From Oceanospirillaceae bacterium (GTDB lineage Bacteria; Pseudomonadota; Gammaproteobacteria; Pseudomonadales; Balneatricaceae), in the NCBI GenBank assembly GCA_013215375.1, contig JABSRB010000053.1:1-34352 (forward strand): 34,352 bases of DNA, in the 5' to 3' direction. The notes under the pieces were generated by a model. That model was given only the letters and a program-made list of their open reading frames with translations. It was not told the origin of the DNA and did not search any database. Each line of letters begins with the position of its first letter. Positions within the stretch are counted from its first letter, which is position 1. Positions 1 through 8,243 of this stretch are shown here, in pieces. Both the position numbers and the translations under genes were made by a program.

Positions 1-800
1 GAGAAAGCATTAGCTAAATAACTGTCTGGGGTAATGGTGCATCCCCTATTTTTAGTGAAGCTATCACGCGAATCATTCACGACTTGAGCAAAACGCCCCA
101 TGTCAGAATCCGTACCGCTTGGATGCTTCACAAAGTTATAAAACGGATAATTAACTAAATCACCGTAATAACCACTGTAGTGCAATCCCAACGCAAACCA
201 ACCGAAGGGAGACAGCTCGACCTGCGTGCTGGAGTTTTTAAAATGTTGCTCCGGTACATTTGCCACGGCTGAAGAAGTAAAAACAAAAGTAGCAAAGCGC
301 ATTGCCGTTTGAGAGTACCCATAGGCAGAATCTAAATAGTGCAAGCCTTTACTAATAGCTTTGCTAAGAGGGTCTACAACTTTGGACGCGCCTGTTGCAG
401 TAAAGTTAATCACTGAGGCATATCCATTTAACGCACCACTCAAAGCTTGACCTATATAGGGAATACCGTTCAGAGCTGCTCCTATAAGCTTTAAGTTGGT
501 AACTTCGTCCTTTCTCAGCTTACTCCATGAAGCCAAACTCACCATCTGCCCAATCGCTACTTCATTTGCCACCATCGCTCGGTTCATATAAGCGCCGTAA
601 TTCAGATCTCGCGCCTCCAGGACGGACACACTGTAAGCGGTGGCATCTGCAGCATTTTGCATTTGCATTTTTTCACTGGTCAGCATGCCGGTGCTAACCA
701 GTGCAATGGTGCTAATTACCCCTATCACCGCCAGCAATAGAACAAGCACTATGGCTTGGCCTGATTGTTGACTTCGTCCTTTATGACAGGGTAACGACAT
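1..800 (-). CDS. TadG-like Flp pilus assembly protein, N-terminal part (cut by window edge)
   Basis: The frame is open from an ATG at 798-800 down to base 1, so at least 266 residues are present and the C-terminus lies outside the window. After a short polar leader comes the motif GQAIVLVLLLAVIGV and one hydrophobic segment (about residues 15-37). Next is NAADATAYSVSVLEARDLNYG, broken here as NAADATAYS then VSVLEARDLNYG. An N-terminal membrane anchor followed by an NAADAAA-type stretch and a Tyr/Asn-rich region is typical of Tad/TadG-like proteins, which act in assembly or secretion of Flp (type IVb) pili. An AAGG lies about 7 bases before the ATG. It follows the Flp-type pilin gene by 70 bp on the same strand, which supports the call. 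The exact subfamily cannot be fixed from the N-terminal part. Confidence 0.72.
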   Translation of the reverse strand, partial: MSLPCHKGRSQQSGQAIVLVLLLAVIGVISTIALVSTGMLTSEKMQMQNAADATAYSVSVLEARDLNYGAYMNRAMVANEVAIGQMVSLASWSKLRKDEVTNLKLIGAALNGIPYIGQALSGALNGYASVINFTATGASKVVDPLSKAISKGLHYLDSAYGYSQTAMRFATFVFTSSAVANVPEQHFKNSSTQVELSPFGWFALGLHYSGYYGDLVNYPFYNFVKHPSGTDSDMGRFAQVVNDSRDSFTKNRGCTITPDSYLANAF

Positions 801-870
801 AGAAAACCTTATTGGCTACTTATCTAAGTAAGCTATTAATATATATAGAGTAAATCAAGGAACTTATTAG

Positions 871-1131
871 TTACTTGGTCTGCCCAGTGTAATCACCTAA
901 AGTTTTACTACCACTAGCGTCTTCTGTAATCGCCTCTGTTCCCGCTGTTTTCGCTCTCTCCAACGCATCACCGCCATCTTGTCCGGATAGCTCAGCAGTC
1001 ATAGCACCAACTTGCCCACGAATCGTATCGCCAAAGAATCCATAAACAGCAATCGCCGCTATTGCTATTAAAGCCACAATAATAATGTACTCAGTCATAC
1101 CTTGGCCTAGCTGTTTCATTTTAGTTTTCAT
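871..1131 (-). CDS. Flp-type (type IVb) pilin-like protein
   Basis: This is an 86-residue protein with a short basic leader ending in GQG, then MTEYIIIVALIAIAAIAVYGFF. The Gly-Met junction followed by Thr-Glu-Tyr, with a Glu at mature position +3 to +5 and a single long hydrophobic helix, is the usual Flp/Fap prepilin pattern processed by a TadV/PilD-type peptidase. The C-terminal half is polar and rich in Gly, Asp, Thr and Glu, which is longer than the shortest Flp pilins. A clear AAGGTG ribosome-binding site lies 5 bases before the ATG. It sits between an unknown membrane protein and the TadG-like gene, all on the minus strand. It is probably the major pilin or a pilin-like subunit; the peptidase and the ATPase of the system are not in the window. 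Confidence 0.8.
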   Translation of the reverse strand: MKTKMKQLGQGMTEYIIIVALIAIAAIAVYGFFGDTIRGQVGAMTAELSGQDGGDALERAKTAGTEAITEDASGSKTLGDYTGQTK

Positions 1132-1183
1132 ACTTCACCTTTTTCATTAAATATTAGTTAATTTTCAATCCAATAAACAGCCC

Positions 1184-1636
1184 TCAACCAGCCTGCTTAT
1201 TAAAGACTATTTTTCTTTTTCGCCGATGCTTTATGAGCAAGCCAATTAATAGAGGACATAACATCCCTGCGATTAATTCAGGACCATTTTTTTCAAAACT
1301 CAGCAGTAATAGACCACTCGTTGTCAACGACACTAACCCTAAATTAAGCAACACATTTCCCTTCGCTGCTTTAAAAACTGGCCACAATACAAGCGACAAT
1401 CCGATATAAATCAATAATTGAACAGCCTGCCACTGAGTGCTTAAAACCAACTGCTCTATTACAAAAGCTAAGCATGAAAGCTCTACCTGCTCACCGCAAA
1501 TATATTGCGTGGCACTTGGTAAATACATCACCCGATAAAGCAGCATGACAATCGATGAAAATACCAATAATGAATAATACAAAACTGCACTAAGCATTAC
1601 CCTTTTCCAGGGAATTTCTGTTTTATTCAATCTCAT
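1184..1636 (-). CDS. Unknown four-helix membrane protein
   Basis: This 150-residue protein is not recognised. It has about four hydrophobic segments (roughly residues 14-37, 57-86, 93-113 and 118-136) and ends in a basic tail (HRRKRK). The second loop carries two cysteines (CGEQVELSC). It lies 52 bp upstream of the pilin gene on the same strand, so it may be co-transcribed with the Tad genes, but nothing in the sequence gives it a role. The ATG at 1634-1636 has no good ribosome-binding site. Met14 (ATG ending at 1597) follows a GGAAAAGGG stretch and could be the true start. Confidence 0.55.
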   Translation of the reverse strand: MRLNKTEIPWKRVMLSAVLYYSLLVFSSIVMLLYRVMYLPSATQYICGEQVELSCLAFVIEQLVLSTQWQAVQLLIYIGLSLVLWPVFKAAKGNVLLNLGLVSLTTSGLLLLSFEKNGPELIAGMLCPLLIGLLIKHRRKRKIVFNKQAG

Positions 1637-1991
1637 ATGTTTAATAATGATAGCTCAATCAAGTTATTAATATACATTTTAGCTTCGATTAACATTTTAT
1701 TGGCGATTAATAATTAACTCAAAATTAACAAGATATTACCCAGTATTTTTCATTTACAAACTATTTTAAAACTTGAGCCATAATAGGTAAAGACCTGCTG
1801 CCAAGCTATTAACTTAAGTTAGTTTTTACTGTAATTATTCATCACTAAAGCACATTAATCAGCCGTTTAAAGTATACTCTATAGCTATGTGGTTAATTAA
1901 CTTTGTACCGTTTATACAGCATATAGTTAAATACTTACCCATAAAAAATAAAAACAATGTCAGAACCCGTCAAATAAAGGTCTATATTAAT
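1637..1991. other. Gene-free AT-rich stretch between divergent genes
   Basis: This 355-base stretch separates the minus-strand pilin group from the plus-strand sensor gene. It is visibly AT-rich. The only promoter-like element I can point to is TATACT at 1873-1878, without a convincing -35. An in-frame ATG at 1887 would extend the sensor by 35 residues, but the extension is AT-rich, hydrophobic and lacks a ribosome-binding site. Confidence 0.5.
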
Positions 1992-2873
1992 ATGTCATTA
2001 AGATTCAAATTTAATTTAATATTAATGCTAACCAGTATAATTGGCATCTTAATATCTGGCGTTATCTCTTTTAACCTGCAAAGAGAAAATGCACGCACAG
2101 AAGCGCTTGAAACTGCTGCCATTTTATTAGAGAGCGCAATCGCCGTGCGCAACTATACTGTTGAAGAGGTAAGGCCTTTAATTAGCGGCGCATCACAAAC
2201 CACCTTTTTGCCGCAAACCGTTCCCGCTTATGCTGCCGCTCAATACATTGCCAATTTACAAAAACGCCACCCCGATTACAATTACAAAGAAGCTGCCCTG
2301 AACCCAACAAACCCAAACAACCGCGCCTCGGATTGGGAAGCAGATATCATTAGTTATTTTAGAACTCACTCAGATGAGCGTATTGTCGGAGAGCGCGATA
2401 CCCCGACAGGGAGATCGCTGTATTTAGCCAAGCCCATTCGCATTACCAATGGTAAATGCCTCGCCTGCCACTCTACCCCCGCTGCTGCACCTAAATCTAT
2501 GCTCGCAATTTATGGCAATGCCAACGGCTTTGGCTGGAAACTCAACGAAGTGATAGGTACCCAAGTCGTATCTGTTCCTCTGTCTCTGGCACACACGCGC
2601 GCCGATAAAGAATTTTTATTGTTCATGGGCACTATTGTCATTGTTTTTTTTGCTATTGGTATCATGCTCAATATACTGCTCAACATTTTTGTCATCACCC
2701 CCGTCACCACTATGGCGAAACACGTCGATAAGGTCAGCATGGGCACGCTTAATCTAGAGCCTATCGTGATTACCGGAAAAGATGAAATAAGCTCCTTAGG
2801 TCGCTCGTTTAACCGTATGCAAAACAGCCTAGACAGCGCGGTTAAAATGCTCGATGAAACACTGGATGATTAA
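1992..2873 (+). CDS. Membrane c-type haem sensor: Tll0287-like (DUF3365) domain plus HAMP, no output domain
   Basis: The protein has 293 residues from the ATG at 1992, preceded by AAAGG. A first membrane helix (about 8-28) is followed by a periplasmic domain and a CxxCH haem-c site, C156-L-A-C159-H160. That domain has the layout of Tll0287-like/DUF3365 haem-binding PAS-like sensors. A second helix (about 208-236) leads to a HAMP-type linker (VITPVTTMAKHVDKVSMG, then KDEISSLGRSFNRM). The protein ends about 15 residues after the HAMP, so there is no kinase, methyl-accepting or cyclase domain in this chain. The next gene, a Ser/Thr kinase, starts 9 bases after the stop, so the signal may pass to that separate protein. 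Likely input is redox state, or a gas or small ligand at the haem; this is inferred. Confidence 0.82.
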   Translation: MSLRFKFNLILMLTSIIGILISGVISFNLQRENARTEALETAAILLESAIAVRNYTVEEVRPLISGASQTTFLPQTVPAYAAAQYIANLQKRHPDYNYKEAALNPTNPNNRASDWEADIISYFRTHSDERIVGERDTPTGRSLYLAKPIRITNGKCLACHSTPAAAPKSMLAIYGNANGFGWKLNEVIGTQVVSVPLSLAHTRADKEFLLFMGTIVIVFFAIGIMLNILLNIFVITPVTTMAKHVDKVSMGTLNLEPIVITGKDEISSLGRSFNRMQNSLDSAVKMLDETLDD

Positions 2874-2882
2874 CCAATTAAC

Positions 2883-4220
2883 ATGAATAAAACACCTAGC
2901 AGCTTTGGTAAATACCAAGTAGAAAAAGTCCTCGGCCAAGGTGCCATGGGCGTTGTCTACCAGGGCTTTGATCCTGTTATTGAGCGTACTGTTGCGATAA
3001 AAGTATTGCATGAACATCACTTAGCTGGCGAGCACGGCGAAGAGCTGAGCTTGCGGTTTAAGCGTGAAGCACAAGCTGCTGCGCGCTGTTTGCACCGTAA
3101 TATAGTGGCGGTTTTTGACTACGGTCATGCGGATAACCAAGACTATATAGTGATGGAGTATATAGAGGGGGAAGAGCTCAGCCAGTTCTTGCGCTCTGAG
3201 GAAAAATTAAGTACCGATGAGGCTGTTTTTATTACGCTATCGGTATTGCGCGCACTCACTGCTGCTCACCAGTTCAACATAGTACATCGCGATATCAAAC
3301 CCGCCAATATTATTTTGCTCAACGATGGCGAGGTTAAAGTTGCCGATTTTGGCGTCGCACTACTAGACAAATCAGACCTTACTTTAGCCGGCAACATGGT
3401 GGGCACGCCCAACTATATGTCACCTGAAGGACTGCGCGGAGAAACCGTTACCGAACAAGCTGATTTATACAGCACTGGCATGGTCTTACTAGAGATGTTA
3501 ACCGGTGCCAGACTTAGCCCACAACAGCTTTATACGATGCCAATCGCCGATTTTATAGATTCGATATTCGAGCAGCACTCTCATATATCCCTACCTTTGC
3601 AAAAAGTTATCCGCCAAGCATTAGCCCCTCTTCTAACAGATCGATATTTGAGCGCAAAAGCATTCATTGAAGGCCTAGAATCCCTTGCCAGCCTTGAAGC
3701 ACAAGCCGATGCAACTATCTCGGCAAAAGCGGGCATCCAGGAAAAATCCCAACAATTACTGGAACTCCCCCCTCAGACTCTGGCTGATTTAAAGCAGGAA
3801 TTAGCCACTCACTTGGGGCCTATGGCCAGTTTTGTGATCAAAAAAGCTTCAACCCACACTCGCTCCGCACGCGAGTTTATGCTGCAATTATCAGAGCACA
3901 TCAGCAACCCCGAACAGCGCGAAATATTTATTACTCAAGCCAGTAAAACTTTAGCGATTGACGACACAGTCCCCTATGCCACCTCTTCTGCCAACGCATC
4001 CGTAGCTACTGTGATTAATCAACCTGCACTCATCTTATCGACAGCACGACGTGAGTTAATCACCACAGCGCTTATTTTTTATATTGGCCCCGTGGCTAAA
4101 CATCAGATAAAACGCTATATAAAACGTGTTAGCAGTGATTCTGAACTCTGTGAATTACTGGCAGAACTCATTTTAGACCCCAGCGATAAACACTCATTTA
4201 AAGAGAAAGTACTCGATTAA
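2883..4220 (+). CDS. Soluble Hanks-type Ser/Thr protein kinase with duplicated C-terminal module
   Basis: This 445-residue protein has a complete kinase domain (about residues 8-270): glycine loop GQGAMG (18-23), VAIK with Lys40, alpha-C Glu62, HRDIKPAN with catalytic Asp137, DFG at 155-157, and GTPNYMSPE at 174-182. All the key residues of an active kinase are present. No transmembrane helix follows, unlike PknB-type receptors. The last 150 residues contain two related copies of a helical module of about 55 residues, each centred on a Gly-Pro-(Met/Val)-Ala motif followed by Ile-Lys; I cannot name this module. The gene starts 9 bp after the haem sensor and is almost certainly in the same operon. 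Substrates cannot be told from the sequence; the downstream histidine kinase is an obvious candidate. Confidence 0.92.
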   Translation: MNKTPSSFGKYQVEKVLGQGAMGVVYQGFDPVIERTVAIKVLHEHHLAGEHGEELSLRFKREAQAAARCLHRNIVAVFDYGHADNQDYIVMEYIEGEELSQFLRSEEKLSTDEAVFITLSVLRALTAAHQFNIVHRDIKPANIILLNDGEVKVADFGVALLDKSDLTLAGNMVGTPNYMSPEGLRGETVTEQADLYSTGMVLLEMLTGARLSPQQLYTMPIADFIDSIFEQHSHISLPLQKVIRQALAPLLTDRYLSAKAFIEGLESLASLEAQADATISAKAGIQEKSQQLLELPPQTLADLKQELATHLGPMASFVIKKASTHTRSAREFMLQLSEHISNPEQREIFITQASKTLAIDDTVPYATSSANASVATVINQPALILSTARRELITTALIFYIGPVAKHQIKRYIKRVSSDSELCELLAELILDPSDKHSFKEKVLD

Positions 4221-4318
4221 CTTTAGTTAGTAATTAAGTGCTTTTAAGAATAGACATAGACTTTAATATTTTATTAACAAATACTCTAATAGTTTTATTA
4301 CAACCATTAAGGGGCAGA

Positions 4319-6043
4319 GTGAATAATAATAGTGTTTTAGTCGCCCAATTAGAGACAATGTACCCGCAGGTAAAGTTTTTATTTATGGGGGTAGCGGCGC
4401 TTACCTTAGTTATCGTTAATATCTTTTGGGATAAAGTCGAGCTTATAACTTTGATTAGCTGGGCTTCTATCAGTACGTTATTAATTATTATCCGCGCTTT
4501 TTTTCTTATTTATTCCAAAAACAATTTAAACTTAAATAATGCCCGTATGCACGCGTCATTGTTTGCCCTTGGTAGTTTAATTTCTGGTTTTATTTGGGCG
4601 AGTGCAAGTTTTATTTTTTTGGATATAAACAATACTATCTCACTAATCGTAATAGTCACTTTACTAATGGGCTCTACCGCTGGCGCACTAGTCACCCTCT
4701 CCGCTTATTTACCTGCCTTTTACGGCTACAGCATTAGCGTATTAATACCATTAGCTTGGTTGCTGATCGACCAACCGCGCTCTGAAATAGCTCAAATAGG
4801 CTACCTTGTGGTAATCTATTTAATGGCGCTTATCGGCTATTCCCATGCCGTTAATCGCAATTTAAAACAGTTTATTGCACTGCGCTTTAACAACCAGGTA
4901 TTACTTAAAGATCTGACCAAGCAACGCGATATTGCCGAGCAGGCCAATATCGAAAAATCTCGTTATCTTGCCGCAACCAGCCATGATTTAAGACAGCCAT
5001 TACATGCTTTGCAGCTGTACTTAGGAAATTTAGAAACACTGGATAACACATCCCAACAACAACTTTTAATTACCAAGTCTATCACCGCTGGCACCACCTT
5101 AAATAAATTACTATCAGCTCTCATGGATGTCTCTAGATTAGACTCAGGTGAAGTGGCTTTAAACATGCAAAGCGTCGCCCTTGAAGACATCATTGGTGAA
5201 ATAGCCCAAGAGTTTCAGCCCAAGGCAGAGCTACATGACATCCAATTTCTCGTTACCCCGTTAGCGGTGAATGTCTTCAGCGATCCACTGCTATTAGGTC
5301 GCTGCATCAGAAACTTAGTCGATAACGCCTTTGCCCATGCCAATGCTCAGAAAATTATTATCAACACTTCTTTAGAAGCACAAAACCTAGTCAAAATATC
5401 TATTAACGATAATGGCATCGGTATTAAAGAAAGTGAAAAAGACAGTGTTTTTTCTGAATTTTACCAACTCAAAAATCCCGAAAGAGACAGAAACAAAGGC
5501 CTGGGACTTGGCTTAGCTATTGTAAAAAAATTGACGAAATTAATGGGACATGAGCTCCAACTAACTTGTGCAGAAGGTCAAGGCAGTCAGTTTTCTATTA
5601 CTTTAGCGGCGTCTGACTTACTCCCTAGCTCAAAGCTGATACCTGCTGAAAATCTTGATGTAAGTGGCTTGTTTGTGGTCATGGTCGATGATGATCCCGA
5701 TATATGTGAAGGCATGTCACTGACCTTAAAAAGATGGGGCTGTGAAGTGATTATCTGTAACGACACTCAGCAGTTAATTGATGAGTTAAATCGCTTAAAT
5801 TATACCGCCCCTGATATTATTATCGCCGATTACCGACTGCGCGAAAACTTGACTGGCGTGGAGACTATTAAACAGGTAAGAGCCCTGTTCAATCAGGAAA
5901 TCCCAGCCATTTTAATGAGCGGCGATACTGGTGAGACGGTGATTAAAGAAAGTGCGGGGATCAAATGTCTGTATCAGCAAAAACCCGTATCAGTACCCGA
6001 CTTAAAACAGCTCATTGTACAGATGACCAACAGCGACATTTAG
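4319..6043 (+). CDS. Hybrid sensor histidine kinase (multi-TM, HisKA, HATPase, receiver)
   Basis: From the GTG at 4319, which has AAGGGG just upstream, the protein has 574 residues. An upstream in-frame GTG at 4238 would add 27 residues but lacks a ribosome-binding site; ATG 4358 is another option. About six or seven hydrophobic helices fill the first 185 residues, with no recognisable periplasmic sensor domain. The dimerisation box SRYLAATSHDLRQPLHAL carries phospho-accepting His222. The ATPase domain shows the N box (NLVDNAFAHA), INDNGIGI and GLGLGLAIVKKL. The C-terminal receiver has an acidic VDDDPD cluster, Asp504 in IIADYRL and Lys555. It resembles NahK/ErcS-type hybrid kinases of gammaproteobacteria. 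Its probable partner regulator is the convergent gene that overlaps its stop codon. Confidence 0.92.
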   Translation: MNNNSVLVAQLETMYPQVKFLFMGVAALTLVIVNIFWDKVELITLISWASISTLLIIIRAFFLIYSKNNLNLNNARMHASLFALGSLISGFIWASASFIFLDINNTISLIVIVTLLMGSTAGALVTLSAYLPAFYGYSISVLIPLAWLLIDQPRSEIAQIGYLVVIYLMALIGYSHAVNRNLKQFIALRFNNQVLLKDLTKQRDIAEQANIEKSRYLAATSHDLRQPLHALQLYLGNLETLDNTSQQQLLITKSITAGTTLNKLLSALMDVSRLDSGEVALNMQSVALEDIIGEIAQEFQPKAELHDIQFLVTPLAVNVFSDPLLLGRCIRNLVDNAFAHANAQKIIINTSLEAQNLVKISINDNGIGIKESEKDSVFSEFYQLKNPERDRNKGLGLGLAIVKKLTKLMGHELQLTCAEGQGSQFSITLAASDLLPSSKLIPAENLDVSGLFVVMVDDDPDICEGMSLTLKRWGCEVIICNDTQQLIDELNRLNYTAPDIIIADYRLRENLTGVETIKQVRALFNQEIPAILMSGDTGETVIKESAGIKCLYQQKPVSVPDLKQLIVQMTNSDI

Positions 6044-6669
6044 CGACCGCCACCGGCACGATTGATACCTAAAATTTCTGCTCCTTTGTGACTCGCTTGT
6101 ACCCGGTTATCAACGTCTAATATTCGCAACAATTTTGTCACATATTGTTTGATCGTGCCCTCCGATAGAAACATCCCCTCTCCTATCTCTTTATTGCTTT
6201 TCCCCTGCACGATAAACGCCAAAATTTGCAACTGTTTATCATTGAGTTGTACTTGCATATTGGGGCCATGACCAACAGCCCCCTGCAACGTATTAGGCAG
6301 GTAAACACCGCCTTCAACAACCTGCTTTATGGCTTTTAGAATGGTTGTCCCCTGTGCAGATTTTGGCACATAACCTTTCACTCCGGCATTAATACACTGC
6401 TGTATTACACGAGGATCCTCTTCCGCTGAGACGATAATCACTGGGGTAGAGCCCAGGCCTTCACATATTTTTTTGACACTAATAGCACCTTGCATATCGG
6501 GCATATACAAATCCAAAATGATCAAATCAAACTGCTGCTCTGCGATCGCCTGCTGTGTAGAAAGTAAATCACTGGCAAATAATATTTCCACATTCTTATC
6601 TAGCTGCTGTAGCCAAAGTGCGATACTGTCACGAAAAAGACCGTGATCATCCGCTAATAACAACTTCAT
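6040..6669 (-). CDS. NarL/LuxR-family response regulator
   Basis: This 209-residue protein has an N-terminal receiver (acidic pair D7-D8, phospho-acceptor D53 in LIILDLYMPD, Lys103 in GYVPKSA). A C-terminal LuxR-type helix-turn-helix (about 145-200) contains LNDKQLQILAFIVQGKSNKEI and FLSEGTIKQYVTKLL, the first broken as LNDKQLQILAFI and VQGKSNKEI. A strong AAGGGA ribosome-binding site precedes the ATG by 6 bases. The gene is convergent with the hybrid kinase and their stop codons overlap by 4 bases (6040-6043), a tail-to-tail arrangement that suggests long co-inheritance. It probably binds DNA on phosphorylation; its target genes are unknown. Confidence 0.93.
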   Translation of the reverse strand: MKLLLADDHGLFRDSIALWLQQLDKNVEILFASDLLSTQQAIAEQQFDLIILDLYMPDMQGAISVKKICEGLGSTPVIIVSAEEDPRVIQQCINAGVKGYVPKSAQGTTILKAIKQVVEGGVYLPNTLQGAVGHGPNMQVQLNDKQLQILAFIVQGKSNKEIGEGMFLSEGTIKQYVTKLLRILDVDNRVQASHKGAEILGINRAGGGR

Positions 6670-6767
6670 AAATTATTCCCTTAATAAACTCACACGCTTC
6701 GAGCGCTCTATTAGTTATATCTGTAACAAACCTTAGTCCGTCAACTTTTAATAAATTTCACTGTCAA

Positions 6768-6962
6768 TTAATCACTTCCATACCGGTAATTGTGTGCCAG
6801 AGTAGTTGCCCGCTTTAAAAACAATGCATAGAAAATGGTGATCAACGAAATAATAGTAGTGGAGGCGGCCCAGATGGCCATTAATACTTTGTTATCAATT
6901 TGCTCAGCAAATACATACAGACTCATAGCCATTATGACCATTGGGCCCAGCGGCTCAATCAT
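6768..6962 (-). CDS. Small two-helix membrane protein, unknown
   Basis: This 64-residue reading frame encodes two hydrophobic segments (about 8-20 and 26-49) and a basic C-terminal tail (LKRATTLAHNYRYGSD). I do not recognise it. No good ribosome-binding site precedes the ATG at 6962; Met8, Met11 or Met13 could be the start. It lies between the response regulator and the CbiM-like gene on the same strand. The membrane-like composition favours a real gene, but evidence is thin. Confidence 0.4.
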   Translation of the reverse strand: MIEPLGPMVIMAMSLYVFAEQIDNKVLMAIWAASTTIISLITIFYALFLKRATTLAHNYRYGSD

Positions 6963-7100
6963 CTATTGATGATCGAATCAATTTTAATCGCTGCTCTACT
7001 CTATACTGCAAAATCAAGACCACTAATTTCACTTTGATTATCATTTACACTAATGAATAACCCTTTGAAAAGCAACAAGACTTAGTGCAATACTGATTAC

Positions 7101-7772
7101 TTATTGGTCATCTATATAAGCTTTTGCATCAAAGCTGCGGATCCAATCGGGGTAAAACACCATGATCGCGGTAAGCAAAATTCCATTGAGCAAACCCTCG
7201 GGAAATATAGTCAGAATAATGATGGTCACTATGTCTTGCTCTATCTTAAACCAGGGGTATACATCTGTTAACCAGAGCGTGAGACTGACCGATAAACCGG
7301 TCAATGCAGCGCTGAGTCCCGCGCAAAAAAAACCACACACAAACAGATAAACGAAGAAATTTTTAGGCATGGTCTTGGTGACCCACAACATCACCAGCTG
7401 AGTCACCGCCACCGGCAGCAAAATAGTTAATACACCATTGGCGGCAAAGTTAGACCAATCCCCTCCTGAGAATAAGGCAATAAGTGCTAGCGCGACACTA
7501 CCGCAAACAATGGCTAAATCCCAACCCAGCACTAAACACAGCGCCGTCATACCGAGAAAGTGAATACTAACGCCCTCGGACAGATCCGCTCTAATACTCC
7601 AAATAATAACTAACAACACGGTTGCCCCAAAACACAGATGCTGCAACCCCTGATTAACCCTCAATTTATGCCAGGGAGCGCGATAGAGGGTAAACAAAAA
7701 AACACAGGCATAAAAAAGGTTAAACACATAAAAACTAAGGCCTGGGAGGATTTCAGCGTTGAGGCTAATCAT
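7101..7772 (-). CDS. CbiM-like energy-coupling-factor transporter membrane protein
   Basis: This 223-residue protein has about six hydrophobic helices. Features shared with CbiM/NikM-like (COG3235-type) proteins include SIHFLGMTALCLVLGWDLA, a central helix pair, and a C-terminal PEGLLNGILLTAIMVFYPDW segment, here shortened to EGLLNGILLTAIMVF. CbiM-type proteins bind a metal ion or vitamin and work with an ATPase and a coupling protein; neither is encoded nearby, so it is either an orphan S-component or served by proteins elsewhere. Its ATG overlaps the rimI stop codon by 8 bases (ATGATTAG), so translation is probably coupled to rimI. The substrate cannot be stated. Confidence 0.7.
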   Translation of the reverse strand: MISLNAEILPGLSFYVFNLFYACVFLFTLYRAPWHKLRVNQGLQHLCFGATVLLVIIWSIRADLSEGVSIHFLGMTALCLVLGWDLAIVCGSVALALIALFSGGDWSNFAANGVLTILLPVAVTQLVMLWVTKTMPKNFFVYLFVCGFFCAGLSAALTGLSVSLTLWLTDVYPWFKIEQDIVTIIILTIFPEGLLNGILLTAIMVFYPDWIRSFDAKAYIDDQ

Positions 7773-8238
7773 TGGGCGCCAGCACTAAGCTATACAACAA
7801 TGCATCTTCTTTTAATCCCGGGGTAGTACTTGGATAGTAATTTTTACGTCGACCATCGAGTAAAAAACCTAGTCGCTGATAAAGCTTAATCGCGGGGGTA
7901 TTAGTGGCGTTTACATCTAACAGAATTCGAGTTATCCCCTGCTGCTGTAACAGCGCAAAAGATTTAACCAACAGCTCATTGGCTAAACCACGCTGTTGAT
8001 AACTTGGGTCTATGGCTATTTGTAAGATCTCGGCCTCATCAAATAACAGCTGATAAAAAATAAAGCCCAACAGCTGCTTGTGATCATACAAGGCAATGTT
8101 TAAACCGCGTTTGGCGCTGAGTTGCCGCTGGATAATTGCCAGCGACCAAGGGGGATGAAAACAGCTTTTTTGCAGGGATTCGATGCACGTTACATCACAC
8201 TTGAGAGCGGTACTGTTTAATATCCGTAACGACATCAT
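7765..8238 (-). CDS. rimI: RimI, N-terminal acetyltransferase of ribosomal protein S18
   Basis: This 157-residue GNAT protein would acetylate the N-terminal alanine of ribosomal protein S18. The acetyl-CoA-binding motif region is IAIDPSYQQRGLANELL (Q/RxxGxA-type), followed by ILLDVNATNTPAIKLYQRLGF, shown here as LLDVNATNTPAIKLYQRLGF, with YYPS near the end as in RimI proteins. I chose the ATG at 8236-8238, five bases after the stop of the upstream gene; a GTG at 8277 would add 13 residues and overlap that gene. The upstream neighbour is a HolD-like gene, matching the holD-rimI order of enterobacteria, and the downstream gene overlaps by 8 bases. Confidence 0.88.
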   Translation of the reverse strand: MMSLRILNSTALKCDVTCIESLQKSCFHPPWSLAIIQRQLSAKRGLNIALYDHKQLLGFIFYQLLFDEAEILQIAIDPSYQQRGLANELLVKSFALLQQQGITRILLDVNATNTPAIKLYQRLGFLLDGRRKNYYPSTTPGLKEDALLYSLVLAPND

Positions 8239-8243
8239 GGGGA

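Noticed and set aside
1887-1991. Upstream ATG adding 35 residues to the haem sensor
   Set aside because: The extension is AT-rich, has no ribosome-binding site and would put extra residues before a normal first membrane helix.
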